Origin: Streptomyces bacillaris
GTDB taxonomy: Bacteria > Actinomycetota > Actinomycetes > Streptomycetales > Streptomycetaceae
Assembly: GCF_003268675.1 (NCBI RefSeq)
Contig: NZ_CP029378.1
Location: forward strand, 62,001 to 126,000
Direction: 5' to 3'
DNA length: 64,000 nt
A model generated the notes under the pieces. It saw only the letters and a program-made list of their open reading frames with translations. It was not told where the DNA came from and made no database searches. Made by a program: the position numbers and the translations under genes. Below, piece after piece: positions 1 through 8,527 of the stretch. Every line of letters begins with the position of its first letter. Position 1 is the first letter of the stretch.

Positions 1-25
1 GACGGCCTCTCACCACGGAGTTGCC

Positions 26-895
26 ATGCCCATCGCCGCCACCGGCGAGCTGATCGCCGAAGCCGCAGCCCGGCGCGGTGCGGTCGCCGCGTTCAACGTC
101 ATCACCCTGGAGCACGCGGAAGCCATCGTGGAGGGGGCCGAGGCGGCCCGGGCGCCGGTGATCCTCCAGATCAGCGAGAACGCGGTCAAGTACCACGGCG
201 GCAGGCTGCGCCCGCTGGCCCGCGCCGCGCACGAGACGGCCCGGGCCGCCGCCGTACCGGTCGCGCTCCATCTCGACCATGTCCACTCCCCCGAGCTGCT
301 GCACCAGGCGGCGGAGTGCGGGTTCAGCTCCGCGATGTTCGACGCCGCCCGGCTGCCGTACGCGGAGAACCTGGCGGCCACCCGCGCCGCCGCCGTCTGG
401 GCGCACGGAGAAGGGCTCCGGCTGGAGGCCGAACTCGGCCAGGTCGGCGGGAAGAACGGGGAGCCTCCGCTCGACGCCCACGCGCCCGGAGCCCGTACGG
501 ATCCGGACGAGGCCCTGGCCTTCGTCACCGCCACCGGGGTCGACGCACTGGCCGTGGCCGTCGGCACCTCGCACGCCATGACCTCGCGCGACGCCCGGAT
601 CGACCACGGCCTGCTGGCCCGGCTCCGGGACGCGGTACCGGTCCCGCTGGTGCTGCACGGTTCGTCCGGCGCGTCCGACGAGGAGCTGGCCCGGGCCGTG
701 GCCGGAGGGATCGCCAAGGTCAACATCGGGACCGCCCTCAACATCGCGATGACCGGCGCGATACGGGAGCGGCTCGCCCGGGACGAGCGGGGTGTCGACC
801 CCCGCCCCTACCTCGCGCAGGGGCGGGACGCGATGGCCCGGACGGTGACCCGGATGATGGCGGTGTTGTCCTCGGCAGCTGTGAAGCCCGTCTAG
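26..895 (+). CDS. Class II fructose/tagatose-bisphosphate aldolase family protein
   Basis: A 289-residue class II aldolase of the FbaA/GatY/KbaY family. These are zinc enzymes that cleave ketose bisphosphates in the cytoplasm. The HLDH motif (residues 82-85) carries the expected catalytic Asp84 and zinc-ligand His85. The later VLHGSSG and VNIGTALN segments match the second metal ligand and the phosphate-binding loop. A GGAG sits a few bases before the ATG. It converges on the phosphatase-HAD gene and overlaps it by 4 bases. Beside a sugar transporter operon it probably acts on a phosphorylated sugar. The exact substrate (tagatose-, fructose- or another bisphosphate) cannot be read from sequence. 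Confidence 0.88.
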   Translation: MPIAATGELIAEAAARRGAVAAFNVITLEHAEAIVEGAEAARAPVILQISENAVKYHGGRLRPLARAAHETARAAAVPVALHLDHVHSPELLHQAAECGFSSAMFDAARLPYAENLAATRAAAVWAHGEGLRLEAELGQVGGKNGEPPLDAHAPGARTDPDEALAFVTATGVDALAVAVGTSHAMTSRDARIDHGLLARLRDAVPVPLVLHGSSGASDEELARAVAGGIAKVNIGTALNIAMTGAIRERLARDERGVDPRPYLAQGRDAMARTVTRMMAVLSSAAVKPV

Positions 896-2412
896 GACGT
901 GGCCCTACTGCCGTCGTCGCGCGCGGCGGGCTTCGGGCCCTGGGGATCGCCCCATGCGGCCACGAGCGCCGGGAGGTCCAGCACCCGTCGGCCCGGGGCC
1001 GGGTGGACCGGTGCTCCCGAGGGGACGGCCACCACCCGGCAGCCCGCCGCCTCGGCCGCCGCGATGCCGGTGGGACTGTCCTCGACCACCAGGCAGGCGG
1101 CGGGCGGGAGTCGGAGGCGGGCCGCCGCTTCGAGGTAGGGGTCCGGGTGGGGCTTGGAGCGCTCGGTCTCGCCGTCGGCCACCGTCGTACGGAACGCCTC
1201 ACCGCCCAGCGTCTTGAGCACCGCGTCCACGACCCGGCGCGGGGAGGCGGACACCAGGGCGGCGGGGATGTTCCCGTCGGCCAGCCGGTCGAGCAGGGCG
1301 CGGGCGCCGGGTCGGGGCTCGACGCCCGCCTCCACGGCCGCGAGGAACGTCTCCTCCAGGGCTGCTTCCAGGACCTGGTCGCCGGTCTGCGGGCACAGCT
1401 TCGCGAGGTGGGCCGCCGTGTCGGCGCAGCTCCGGCCGAGGGCCCAGGCGCCCTCCTCGCCGGTGAGGGTGTGGCCGTGGGCGGCGGCGACCTCGCGGAC
1501 GGCCTCCAGCCACAGGGGTTCGGTGTCCACCAACGTGCCGTCCATGTCGAGGAGTACGGCCTGCGGCAGGGTCGGTACGGCGGTGCCGTCGAGGGTCCAG
1601 TGCGAGTCGGGGGCCCGGTCGAGCGCCGCGTACACCTGGGCGGCGACGTCCTCGTGCCGGACCGGGCGTACGGGGGTGGCGCCCGCCGTGATGTCCGGGC
1701 CCGCGCAGGCCAGCCAGGCGGTGCGTTCGGTCTCGCTGTTCCCTCCGTGGCCGCCTTCGTCCCGGTGCCCGTGGTCGGTGACGACGAGGACGGTCCAGGC
1801 CTCCTCCCCGTACGTCGGACGCTCGCGCAGGGCGGTGAGGAGACGGCCGAGGCGGCGGTCGGCCGAGGCGATGGACTGCTCGTACGCCGTTCCGCAGCCG
1901 AGGTGGTGGGCGGTCTCGTCGGGGGCGCCGAGGTAGACGAAGGAAGCCTCGGGGTCCTCGTGGGTCAGGACGGCGACGGCGTCGCGGACGGTCGTCTCGT
2001 CCGCCTCCTCCCAGGCCCCGGGGGTGTCGGCGGCCGGGGCGTGGTGGGTGAGCCGGGTGGGGCGGCGGAACATCGGGCCGCCGTCGGCCACGGTGACCAG
2101 CGGTTCCCAGGCCGCCGCGACATAGGTGCGGCGGCCGTCCTGGCGGGCCAGGCGGGTGGTGAAGTCCGGGAAGACGCCGAGGCGGTGGCCGCCGAAGTCG
2201 TTGGACCACACGGCGTGCTTGGTGACGCGGACGCCGGTGACGATCGTCGCCCAGCAGGGGCCGGACATGGTGGGGGTGGACTCCGTGACCGTCACGGGGG
2301 CCAGGAATCCGGAGTCGGCCACCGTGTCGAGGTGCGGGGTGGGGACGCGGGCGAGGGTGTCGAGGCGTACGCCGTCGATGCCGACGACGAGCACCCGGCG
2401 GGCGCGGGGCAT
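892..2412 (-). CDS. Alkaline phosphatase/nucleotide pyrophosphatase-like domain fused to HAD phosphatase
   Basis: A 506-residue two-enzyme fusion. Residues about 5-270 form an alkaline-phosphatase-superfamily phosphodiesterase domain: metal-binding VVGIDGVR near the N-terminus, the likely nucleophile Thr48 in STPTMSGPCWATI, and the metal motif TDHGH at about 212-216. Residues about 283-495 form a HAD hydrolase with nucleophile motif DMDGTLVD (Asp289, acid/base Asp291), the PHPDPYL lysine region and VVEDSPTG. HAD enzymes of this type dephosphorylate small sugar phosphates; the first domain may hydrolyse a phosphodiester or phosphonate. It is the last gene of the leftward transporter operon, 28 bases after the dehydrogenase. 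No signal peptide is visible, so it is probably cytoplasmic. Substrate unknown. Confidence 0.85.
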   Translation of the reverse strand: MPRARRVLVVGIDGVRLDTLARVPTPHLDTVADSGFLAPVTVTESTPTMSGPCWATIVTGVRVTKHAVWSNDFGGHRLGVFPDFTTRLARQDGRRTYVAAAWEPLVTVADGGPMFRRPTRLTHHAPAADTPGAWEEADETTVRDAVAVLTHEDPEASFVYLGAPDETAHHLGCGTAYEQSIASADRRLGRLLTALRERPTYGEEAWTVLVVTDHGHRDEGGHGGNSETERTAWLACAGPDITAGATPVRPVRHEDVAAQVYAALDRAPDSHWTLDGTAVPTLPQAVLLDMDGTLVDTEPLWLEAVREVAAAHGHTLTGEEGAWALGRSCADTAAHLAKLCPQTGDQVLEAALEETFLAAVEAGVEPRPGARALLDRLADGNIPAALVSASPRRVVDAVLKTLGGEAFRTTVADGETERSKPHPDPYLEAAARLRLPPAACLVVEDSPTGIAAAEAAGCRVVAVPSGAPVHPAPGRRVLDLPALVAAWGDPQGPKPAARDDGSRATS

Positions 2413-2440
2413 GGAGTGCCTTCCGAAGGGCTGTCAGGGG

Positions 2441-3487
2441 TCAGGCCTGCTGATGGAGGGTGCGGGGGTCCACCGCGTGGGCGAACGGCAGGCCGTGGGC
2501 GTACCGTTCCAGCTCGTCGACCGCCGCGTCGGCCAGCCGGTGCAGCTCGCCGCCCTGGGAGCCGGCGATGTGCGGGGTGAGCAGCACGTTCGGCAGGTCG
2601 TACAACGGCGAGTCGGCGGGCAGCACTTCGGGCTCGGTGTGGTCGAGCACGGCGTTCAGGCGGCCGGTGACCAGCTCCTTGACCAGGGCGTCGGTGTCGA
2701 CCAGGGAGCCGCGTGCGGTGTTGACGAGCGTCGCGCCGTCCCGCATGAGGGCGAGCCGCCCGGCGTCGAACAGGTGTCGCGTCTGCGGGAGTTCGGGGGC
2801 GTGGATCGTGACGACATCGCTCTGCCGGGCGAGCCTGTCCAGGTCGGTGCGCTCCACGCCGAGGGCCTGGGCGCTCTCCTCGCCGAGATACGGGTCGTGG
2901 GCGAGGAGGCGGAGGTCGAAGGGGCGCAGCAGCTCCGCGACCCGGCGACCGATGCGGGAGGCGCCGACGATCCCCACCGTACGGCGGTAGTTGCCGATGG
3001 ACGGGAAGGCGGTGAGCAGGTTGACCCGGCTGCGGGATTCGCGGTAGACGCGGGCGCTCTCCAGGACGTTCTTGTTGGCGAAGAGGATCGCCGCGACCGT
3101 GTACTCCGCGACCGGGAGGGCGTTGGCGGTGGCGGCCGTGGAGACGGTGATGCCCCGGTCCCAGACGTCCTGGGTGATGTGGTGCTTGACCGACCCGGCC
3201 GCGTGGACGACCGTCCGCAGGCGGGGCATGGCGCTCAGCGCGGAGGCGTCCAGGGGCGGGCAGCCCCAGCCGGTGAAGAGGGCCTCGGCGTCCCGCAGGG
3301 CGGCGCGCTGGGCCGGGTCGTCGGCGCCGAAGTCGGTGACGAGCAGGGCGGGTTGGATGTCCGCCACCCGGGCGAGGCGTTCCAGGGCCGTCGGGCGGAG
3401 GATCGCGTCGCGGGTCTCCCCGCTCATCGCCAGGACGGTACGGGGGCGGGTGCGGGGCCGGGTGGACGGCGTGGCGGGGCGGCTCAC
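2441..3487 (-). CDS. D-2-hydroxyacid dehydrogenase
   Basis: A 348-residue NAD(P)-dependent D-isomer-specific 2-hydroxyacid dehydrogenase, interconverting 2-hydroxy and 2-keto acids. The Rossmann loop is seen in GIVGASRIGRRVAEL. The catalytic triad is in NTARGSLVD (Arg), DHTEPEVLP (Glu) and TPHIAGSQGGE (His). The frame is open further upstream, but the GTG at 3487 is preferred because it overlaps the permease stop as GTGA, consistent with translational coupling. A second possible start is the internal ATG at MSGETRD. Its place in a sugar-uptake operon suggests it reduces or oxidises a sugar-derived acid, which is an inference. Confidence 0.87.
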   Translation of the reverse strand: MSRPATPSTRPRTRPRTVLAMSGETRDAILRPTALERLARVADIQPALLVTDFGADDPAQRAALRDAEALFTGWGCPPLDASALSAMPRLRTVVHAAGSVKHHITQDVWDRGITVSTAATANALPVAEYTVAAILFANKNVLESARVYRESRSRVNLLTAFPSIGNYRRTVGIVGASRIGRRVAELLRPFDLRLLAHDPYLGEESAQALGVERTDLDRLARQSDVVTIHAPELPQTRHLFDAGRLALMRDGATLVNTARGSLVDTDALVKELVTGRLNAVLDHTEPEVLPADSPLYDLPNVLLTPHIAGSQGGELHRLADAAVDELERYAHGLPFAHAVDPRTLHQQA

Positions 3488-4416
3488 TTGACGGCTCCTG
3501 CGGTGAGGCCCGAGCGCCAGAAGCGCTGCAGGCAGAGGAAGGCGACGATCAGCGGGACGACGGCGACCAGCGACCCGATGATGACCAGGGGGTACAGCTC
3601 GGGCTGCTGGTAGACGTTCTGGTTCCACATGAACAGGCCGAGGTTGACGGGGTAGAGGCGCTCGTCGTTGAGCATCATCAGCGCGCCGTAGAAGTTGTTC
3701 CAGTTGGCGGTGAACGAGAACAGGAAGATGGTCACGAAGCCGGGTGCGAGCATCGGCAGGGCGACCTCGGTGAAGGTCCTGATCTCCCCCGCCCCGTCGA
3801 CCCGGGCGGCTTCCAGGACCTCTCCCGGTACGTACCCCTCGGAGAAGACGCGGGCGAGGTAGACGCCGAACGGGTTGACGAGGCTGGGGATCAGCACGGC
3901 CCAGTAGGTGTCGACGAGGCCGAGCTGGGAGGCCATCAGGTACAGCGGGAGCTGGACGACGGTGGAGGGGATCAGGACGCCGACGAGGACGACGCCGAAC
4001 AGCTTCTCCTTGCCCCTGAAGGCGTATTTGTCGAAGGCGTAGCCGCAGGCGACGGAGACCAGGGTGGAGAGGACGGCCGCGACCAGGGTGTAGAGGAGGC
4101 TGTTGAGGAGCCAGCGGCCGTACAGCCCGTCGTTGTACGCGAACAGGGCCTCCAGGTTGGACAGGAGGTGGAAGTCCCCGAGGCTGAAGGGGTTGGTGGC
4201 GAACAGGTCGCGGTAGTTCTTGGTGGCGGCGATGAACAGCCAGGTCAGCGGCATCAGGGTGTAGACGGCGACGACGGCCAGGACGGCGTTGACCGCGACC
4301 TTCGAGGTGAGCCCCTGGGTGCGGCGGGGGCGCCGGGGCGGGGACGGCCGGTGTGCGGCCCGGGTGCCGGGTTCGTGGGCCGCGGGTGCGTCGGGGGTGG
4401 CTGTCTGGGTGCTCAT
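3484..4416 (-). CDS. Carbohydrate ABC transporter permease (MalG type)
   Basis: A 310-residue inner-membrane permease of the CUT1 sugar importer family. About six hydrophobic helices follow a charged, proline-rich N-terminus of about 45 residues. The EAA loop that contacts the ATPase is recognisable in VLEAARVDGAGEIRTFTEVALPM. The start ATG overlaps the stop of the upstream permease as ATGA, which excludes the much longer upstream reading of the same frame. No ATPase gene is present, as is usual in Streptomyces, where the shared ATPase MsiK commonly serves many importers. Confidence 0.92.
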   Translation of the reverse strand: MSTQTATPDAPAAHEPGTRAAHRPSPPRRPRRTQGLTSKVAVNAVLAVVAVYTLMPLTWLFIAATKNYRDLFATNPFSLGDFHLLSNLEALFAYNDGLYGRWLLNSLLYTLVAAVLSTLVSVACGYAFDKYAFRGKEKLFGVVLVGVLIPSTVVQLPLYLMASQLGLVDTYWAVLIPSLVNPFGVYLARVFSEGYVPGEVLEAARVDGAGEIRTFTEVALPMLAPGFVTIFLFSFTANWNNFYGALMMLNDERLYPVNLGLFMWNQNVYQQPELYPLVIIGSLVAVVPLIVAFLCLQRFWRSGLTAGAVK

Positions 4417-5390
4417 GAGGCCTTCCACCGGTTGCCGAGCTTGGTGACGACGAAGGACAGCAGGCCGGCGACGAGGGCGAGGATCAGGGAACTCGCGGCG
4501 GCCAGGCCGTAGTCGTGGCCCTTGAAGGCCGCGGTGTAGATGAACATGGTCGGTGACCAGTCCTCGCCCATGGTGTTGGCGCGGAGCTGGACGAGTTTGG
4601 GGGCGTCGAAGAGCTGGATGGCGCCGACGCAGGTGAAGAGCAGGGTCAGGACGACGGTGGGCCGGATCATGGGGACCTTGACCTGGAGGGCGGTGCGCAG
4701 GGCGCCGGAGCCGTCGACGGTCGCGGCCTCCAGGACCTCGCGCGGGACGGCCTGGAGCCCCGCGTAGAAAATGATCATGTTGTAGCCGGTCCACTGCCAG
4801 GCGGAGATGTTGACGACGGAGTAGATCGCCTCGTCCTGGCCGAAGAAGTTCCAGTGCGCGCCGAACGCGTCGAGCACGTCGATGATCGGGCTGAGCCCCG
4901 GCGTGTAGAGGTAGAGCCAGATGAGCGAGGCGATCAGGCCGGGAACCGCGTGCGGCAGGAAGTAGGCGATCTGGAAGAAGCGGCGGGCCCGGGCCATGGC
5001 CGAGTCGACGAGCAGGGCGAGAATGAGCGCGCCGCCGACCATGGCGGGGATGTAGAGGGCGCAGTAGAAGGCGATGTGGCCGAAGGAGCGGAGGAAGGCT
5101 TCGTTGCCGAGGGCTTCGGTGAAGTTGCCGAATCCGGCGAAGACGCGTTCGGCGCCGCCGAATCCGAGGCCGGAGGACTCCTCGCGGAAGAGGCTCATCC
5201 AGGCCGCGTAGAGCATCGGCAGGACGGTGACGGCGGTGAAGAGGGCGAAGAACGGCACCGTGAACAGGGCCACGGCCCGGCGCTGTCCGCGCCGGGCGCC
5301 GGGGCCGCCGGTCGCACGGGCGGGGCGCTTCGTCAGCGGTGCGGGCCGCGGCGGTGGGGTCTCGGCCGGCCGGGTGAGTGGGGCTGCCAC
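4413..5390 (-). CDS. Carbohydrate ABC transporter permease (MalF type)
   Basis: A 325-residue inner-membrane permease, partner of the MalG-type protein downstream. It has a basic, proline-rich cytoplasmic N-terminus (residues 1-38), then about six membrane segments and the EAA-type loop VLEAATVDGSGALRTALQVKVPM. The start is GTG, preceded by AAGGAG at good spacing. It is the second gene of the operon, 130 bases after the binding-protein gene; that gap holds a hairpin. Confidence 0.92.
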   Translation of the reverse strand: MAAPLTRPAETPPPRPAPLTKRPARATGGPGARRGQRRAVALFTVPFFALFTAVTVLPMLYAAWMSLFREESSGLGFGGAERVFAGFGNFTEALGNEAFLRSFGHIAFYCALYIPAMVGGALILALLVDSAMARARRFFQIAYFLPHAVPGLIASLIWLYLYTPGLSPIIDVLDAFGAHWNFFGQDEAIYSVVNISAWQWTGYNMIIFYAGLQAVPREVLEAATVDGSGALRTALQVKVPMIRPTVVLTLLFTCVGAIQLFDAPKLVQLRANTMGEDWSPTMFIYTAAFKGHDYGLAAASSLILALVAGLLSFVVTKLGNRWKAS

Positions 5391-5452
5391 CTGGTGCTCC
5401 TTCGGCGGGATGAGCGGGAACGGGCGGGGGATGAGGGCGCCGGGGGTGGGGC

Positions 5453-5481
5453 GGTACGGAAGGGGGGTCGCCTTCCGTACC
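5453..5481 (-). terminator. Intra-operon hairpin between binding-protein and permease genes
   Basis: Perfect 11-bp inverted repeat (GGTACGGAAGG / CCTTCCGTACC) with a 7-base loop. It lies after the solute-binding-protein stop and before the MalF start. Such hairpins often protect or partly terminate the transcript, so that more binding protein than permease is made. That function is inferred; the stem is seen directly. Confidence 0.6.
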
Positions 5482-5495
5482 GGGCCCCGCCGACC

Positions 5496-5525
5496 GGGCG
5501 CCGGGCTACTGGGCGCCGGGCTACT
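5496..5525. repeat. 15-bp tandem duplication across the binding-protein stop codon
   Basis: Two exact adjacent copies of GGGCGCCGGGCTACT. The second copy contains the stop codon (5521-5523) of the solute-binding-protein gene. The duplication leaves the protein unchanged because the extra copy falls after the stop. Confidence 0.8.
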
Positions 5526-6828
5526 GGGCGAGCTTCAGGCCGCGGTCCTTGACCGCGGTCTCGCCCTTCGCCTGTCCGGCGCTCAGCATCTTGGTGTGGT
5601 CCCCGCCCGCGGCCATCTGCGCCGAGGTGACCTGCTGCTGGACCGGGCCCCAGGTCCAGCCGGGCACGATGGTGGCGGCGGCCTCACCGGCGAGCTTGTA
5701 GACGTCCTGGCCGTCGAAGTAGGAGCCGTCGAACTTCTTGGCCGCCGCGGCGCGCATCCCCTCGTTGGCGGGCAGGGCGCTGCTGGGGGTCTTGAGGGAG
5801 CTGAGCCGGGCGGTCATGGCCTCGGGGTCGGTGGTGACCCACTCGATGAAGCGGGCGGCGGCCTCGGTGTGCTTGCTGCCCTTGGGGACGATGTAGGAGG
5901 TTCCGCCGTACATGCCGGTGCTCGGTGTGCCGTCCCAGGTGGGGAGCGGGGCTATGCCCCACTTGCCCTTGCTGTCGGGGTAGCTGACGGGGAAGTTCCC
6001 CGCGCTCCAGGCGGCGCCGATGATGGTGGCGACCTTGCCGGTGGCGCGCTCCTTGGTCTCGCCCTCGCCCCACAGGGGGGTCTTGGAGGCGAGGCCGTCC
6101 TTGAGGAGGCCGTCCCAGTAGGCGGCGACCTTGCGTGAGGCGGGGTCGTCGATGTTCACCTTCCAGGCGTCGTCCTTGGTGCCGTACCACTGGGCGCCGG
6201 CCTGCCAGGCGAGGCCGGAGAGGAGGGCGGGGTCGCCGCCGCCGAAGTTGGTGATGGTGAGGCCCGGGTCGGCCCGGTGGATCTTCTCGGCGGCGGTGCG
6301 GTATTCGGCCCAGGTGGTGGGGACCTCGACACCGTGCTTCTGGAAGAGGTCCTTGCGGTAGTAGAGCTGGATGGGCGTCACGTCGAAGGGGACGGCCCAG
6401 GTGGAGCCGCCGAGGTTGACCAGGGACTGGACGGCCTCGGGGAACTCCTTCTTCACCAGTTCGCCGGAGCTGGCGGTGAGGTTCTCCAGGTTGCCCTCGC
6501 TCGCGTACTCGGGGAGGGCGGAGTAGTCCATGGTGGCGATGTCGGGGGCGTTGCCGCCCTTGACCGCGTTGGAGAGCTTGGTGACGCCTTCGGGGCCCGC
6601 CGGGACGAGCGAGAACTGCACCTTGATGTCGGACTGCGTCTTGTTGAACGCCTCGGCCGTCTCCTTGGCGCCCGCGGTGGCCGACCAGAACGTGAGCGTG
6701 ACGGGCTTGCCGTCGCCGGGGGCCTGCGCGTCCGGGCCCGAGCCGCCACCGCAGGCGGTGGCGAGCAGGGCCAGTGAGGCGGCGGACGCCGCGAGGGCGA
6801 GGCGGGTGGTGCGGTGCGTACGGGACAT
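5521..6828 (-). CDS. Sugar ABC transporter substrate-binding lipoprotein
   Basis: A 435-residue extracellular solute-binding protein (family 1) that captures a sugar or oligosaccharide for the two downstream permeases. It has a lipoprotein signal: basic MSRTHRTTR, a hydrophobic stretch, and the lipobox LLATAC with the lipidated Cys at residue 26, followed by GGGSG. The chosen ATG has AGGAG about ten bases upstream; the frame is open a further 19 codons without an RBS. Motifs common in sugar binders include NGGNAPDIATMDYS and the ITNFGGGDPALLSGLAW region. It is first gene of the operon and probably repressed by the adjacent DeoR/LacI-type regulator through sites upstream of it. Confidence 0.93.
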   Translation of the reverse strand: MSRTHRTTRLALAASAASLALLATACGGGSGPDAQAPGDGKPVTLTFWSATAGAKETAEAFNKTQSDIKVQFSLVPAGPEGVTKLSNAVKGGNAPDIATMDYSALPEYASEGNLENLTASSGELVKKEFPEAVQSLVNLGGSTWAVPFDVTPIQLYYRKDLFQKHGVEVPTTWAEYRTAAEKIHRADPGLTITNFGGGDPALLSGLAWQAGAQWYGTKDDAWKVNIDDPASRKVAAYWDGLLKDGLASKTPLWGEGETKERATGKVATIIGAAWSAGNFPVSYPDSKGKWGIAPLPTWDGTPSTGMYGGTSYIVPKGSKHTEAAARFIEWVTTDPEAMTARLSSLKTPSSALPANEGMRAAAAKKFDGSYFDGQDVYKLAGEAAATIVPGWTWGPVQQQVTSAQMAAGGDHTKMLSAGQAKGETAVKDRGLKLAQ

Positions 6829-6892
6829 GGGCCGGCTCCTACGGGACCTCGAACTGCGGGAGATGAGGCGAACGGCACACATCATTTTGCGC

Positions 6893-6941
6893 CGAACCGA
6901 TCACCGTCAAGAGCAAACGACCAATTCAATCGAATCGATCA
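6893..6941. promoter_or_regulatory. Putative operator pair upstream of the sugar transporter operon
   Basis: Two copies of the motif CGAANCGATCA lie here (6893-6903 and 6931-6941), 65-113 bases upstream of the binding-protein start. The second is embedded in the palindrome ATCGAATCGAT (6929-6939). The same motif occurs in the gap between the regulator gene and the lyase gene. These are candidate binding sites for the neighbouring DeoR/LacI-type repressor. Confidence 0.5.
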
Positions 6942-6992
6942 CCAGGTAACGTGGCGGCAACGAGGGCGCGCACCCCTCCGGCGTACGCGAAA

Positions 6993-7030
6993 AGCCGTAC
7001 CCGCAGGGCCTGTTGGCCCGGGGTACGGCT
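6993..7030 (-). terminator. Hairpin terminator after the DeoR/LacI-type regulator
   Basis: Inverted repeat AGCCGTACCC / GGGTACGGCT (10-bp arms) with an inner GGGCC-TGTT-GGCCC stem-loop, just past the stop of the leftward regulator gene. There is no T-tract, which is usual for Streptomyces terminators. Confidence 0.65.
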
Positions 7031-7069
7031 GTCGGGGCGGTACGTCACATGGGTACCGGACGGCTCATG

Positions 7070-8173
7070 TCAGGAGTCGGCTCCCGCCGCTCCGCAGGAG
7101 CCCCGGACCCTGAGGGTGGGCAGGATGTCGAGGTGCCGGCGGGCCGCGGAGTCCTTGTCGGGCGTGCCCAGCCGGGAGAGCAGGAGCCTGGCCGCCGCCG
7201 CGCCGACCGCGTGCTTGTCCGGCGCCACGGCGGTGAGCGGCAGATCCGCCAGGGCCGCCACCTCGTCGTCGTACGTGATCACCGCGAGGTCCTCCGGCAC
7301 CCGCACACCGCGAGCCTGGAGGCGCGGGATCAGGACGATCGCGTCGGCGTCGCTGTGCACGATCGCGGCCGTGACGTTGCCGCTCGCCACGCCCTCGCAC
7401 AGATACTCCAGGGTCCGCTCGAAGCGGTCGGCCTCCGAGCGCGAGGGCGCGTCCTCCAGGGGTGAGGCGGGGACCGGGCTGAGCCCGAGCGCCGCCACGG
7501 CGGCCGCGTAACCGGCCCTGAGCCGGGGGGCGGTGGGGCTCTCCTGCACGGCGAGCGCGATGGAGCGGTGGCCGAGTCCGGCCAGGTGCGCGACCGCTTC
7601 CGCGGCGCCGTGGGCATGGTCGGAGCGCACCCGGTCCAGCCGCGCCGCCGGGTGGCCGATCGGGGCCCAGCGCTCCACCAGGACGACCGGGGTCTCCTGC
7701 TCGGCGGCCCAGAGCCCCTCGCCCGCCTCCGGCCGGCCGCTCTCCCAGGTCGGGGTGAGGAGGAGGCCGTCGGCGCCGGTGGAGAGCAGGCGGCGGGCCT
7801 GGGCGGCGTCCTCGTCGGGGAGGTAGCGGGAGAGCCCGATGGTCAGGCGCGCGCCCGCCGCCTCGACCGTCTCGCGGGCGCCGCGCACGACGTCCGCGTA
7901 GTAGTACTCGGTGGTCGGCACGACCATGCCCACCACCAGCCCCTCGGCGGAGGGCACGGCGGGGGCGGGGGCCGGGCCGGGGGCGCCCGAGGGCCAGACC
8001 ACGGCGCCATGCATCCGCTCCACCAGGCCCTGGGCCGCGAGCGCCTCCACGTCCCTGCGCAGGGTGACCGCGGACATGCCGAGTTCCTCGGCCAGTTCGG
8101 CGACACGGAGGCTGCCGCGTTCGCGGACGAGCTGGAGCACCCGCTCGTGGCGCTGGTCGACGTGGAGTCGCAT
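7070..8173 (-). CDS. Transcriptional regulator, DeoR-type HTH with LacI-type sensor domain
   Basis: A 367-residue regulator. The N-terminus (residues 1-55) is a DeoR-like winged helix: RHERVLQLVRERGSLRV then AVTLRRDVEALAAQGLVERMHG. Residues about 75-360 form a periplasmic-binding-protein-like sugar sensor of the LacI/GalR type, with VVGMVVPTTEYYYADVVRGAR, GADGLLLTPT and DLAVITYDDEVAALADLPLTAV. An AAGGGG precedes the ATG at 8173. It sits between the transporter operon and the lyase gene and probably represses both until a sugar ligand binds. Confidence 0.88.
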   Translation of the reverse strand: MRLHVDQRHERVLQLVRERGSLRVAELAEELGMSAVTLRRDVEALAAQGLVERMHGAVVWPSGAPGPAPAPAVPSAEGLVVGMVVPTTEYYYADVVRGARETVEAAGARLTIGLSRYLPDEDAAQARRLLSTGADGLLLTPTWESGRPEAGEGLWAAEQETPVVLVERWAPIGHPAARLDRVRSDHAHGAAEAVAHLAGLGHRSIALAVQESPTAPRLRAGYAAAVAALGLSPVPASPLEDAPSRSEADRFERTLEYLCEGVASGNVTAAIVHSDADAIVLIPRLQARGVRVPEDLAVITYDDEVAALADLPLTAVAPDKHAVGAAAARLLLSRLGTPDKDSAARRHLDILPTLRVRGSCGAAGADS

Positions 8174-8527
8174 GGATCCCCTTGGTCTCTTCGGTCCGCC
8201 GGTCTCGGACGACGGCTGTGACGGTGGCCCCGCCCCCCTCAACCATATCGATCGCATCCGCTCGAAACGATCCCCCCGGCGGTTCCGTCCCTGCTCGCAG
8301 CGGAGCTCGCTGACAGACTCGTTGCGCTCGTGTCGGCGCCTTACACCGATACCGAACCGATCAACACGATCAATTCGGCCAAAGTTATTGAGCGGGTTGC
8401 CGGGTGGCTGTTAGAAAGTGCCCTGCCCGCTCTGAACCGCTCAGAACAGTCGGATCCAGGGGCCTGGTCAGCGCCCGGCGCACCGGTTCCGCCGCGACGA
8501 GCCACCCCGACACGGAGCTGATCCCCC
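8174..8527. promoter_or_regulatory. Divergent control region between regulator and PL8 lyase genes
   Basis: A 354-bp gap with no convincing gene. It is less GC-rich than its surroundings. It contains CGAAACGATCC (8263-8273) and CGAACCGATCA (8353-8363); the second lies in a 12-base stretch, CCGAACCGATCA, identical to one upstream of the transporter operon. These are likely operators for the DeoR/LacI-type protein. Core promoter elements could not be assigned with confidence. Confidence 0.5.

Noticed and set aside
316..2580. Long plus-strand open frame of about 750 codons across the aldolase and phosphatase genes
   Set aside because: Arg/Gly-rich low-complexity translation without domains. It is a shadow of real genes in other frames, as expected at this GC content.
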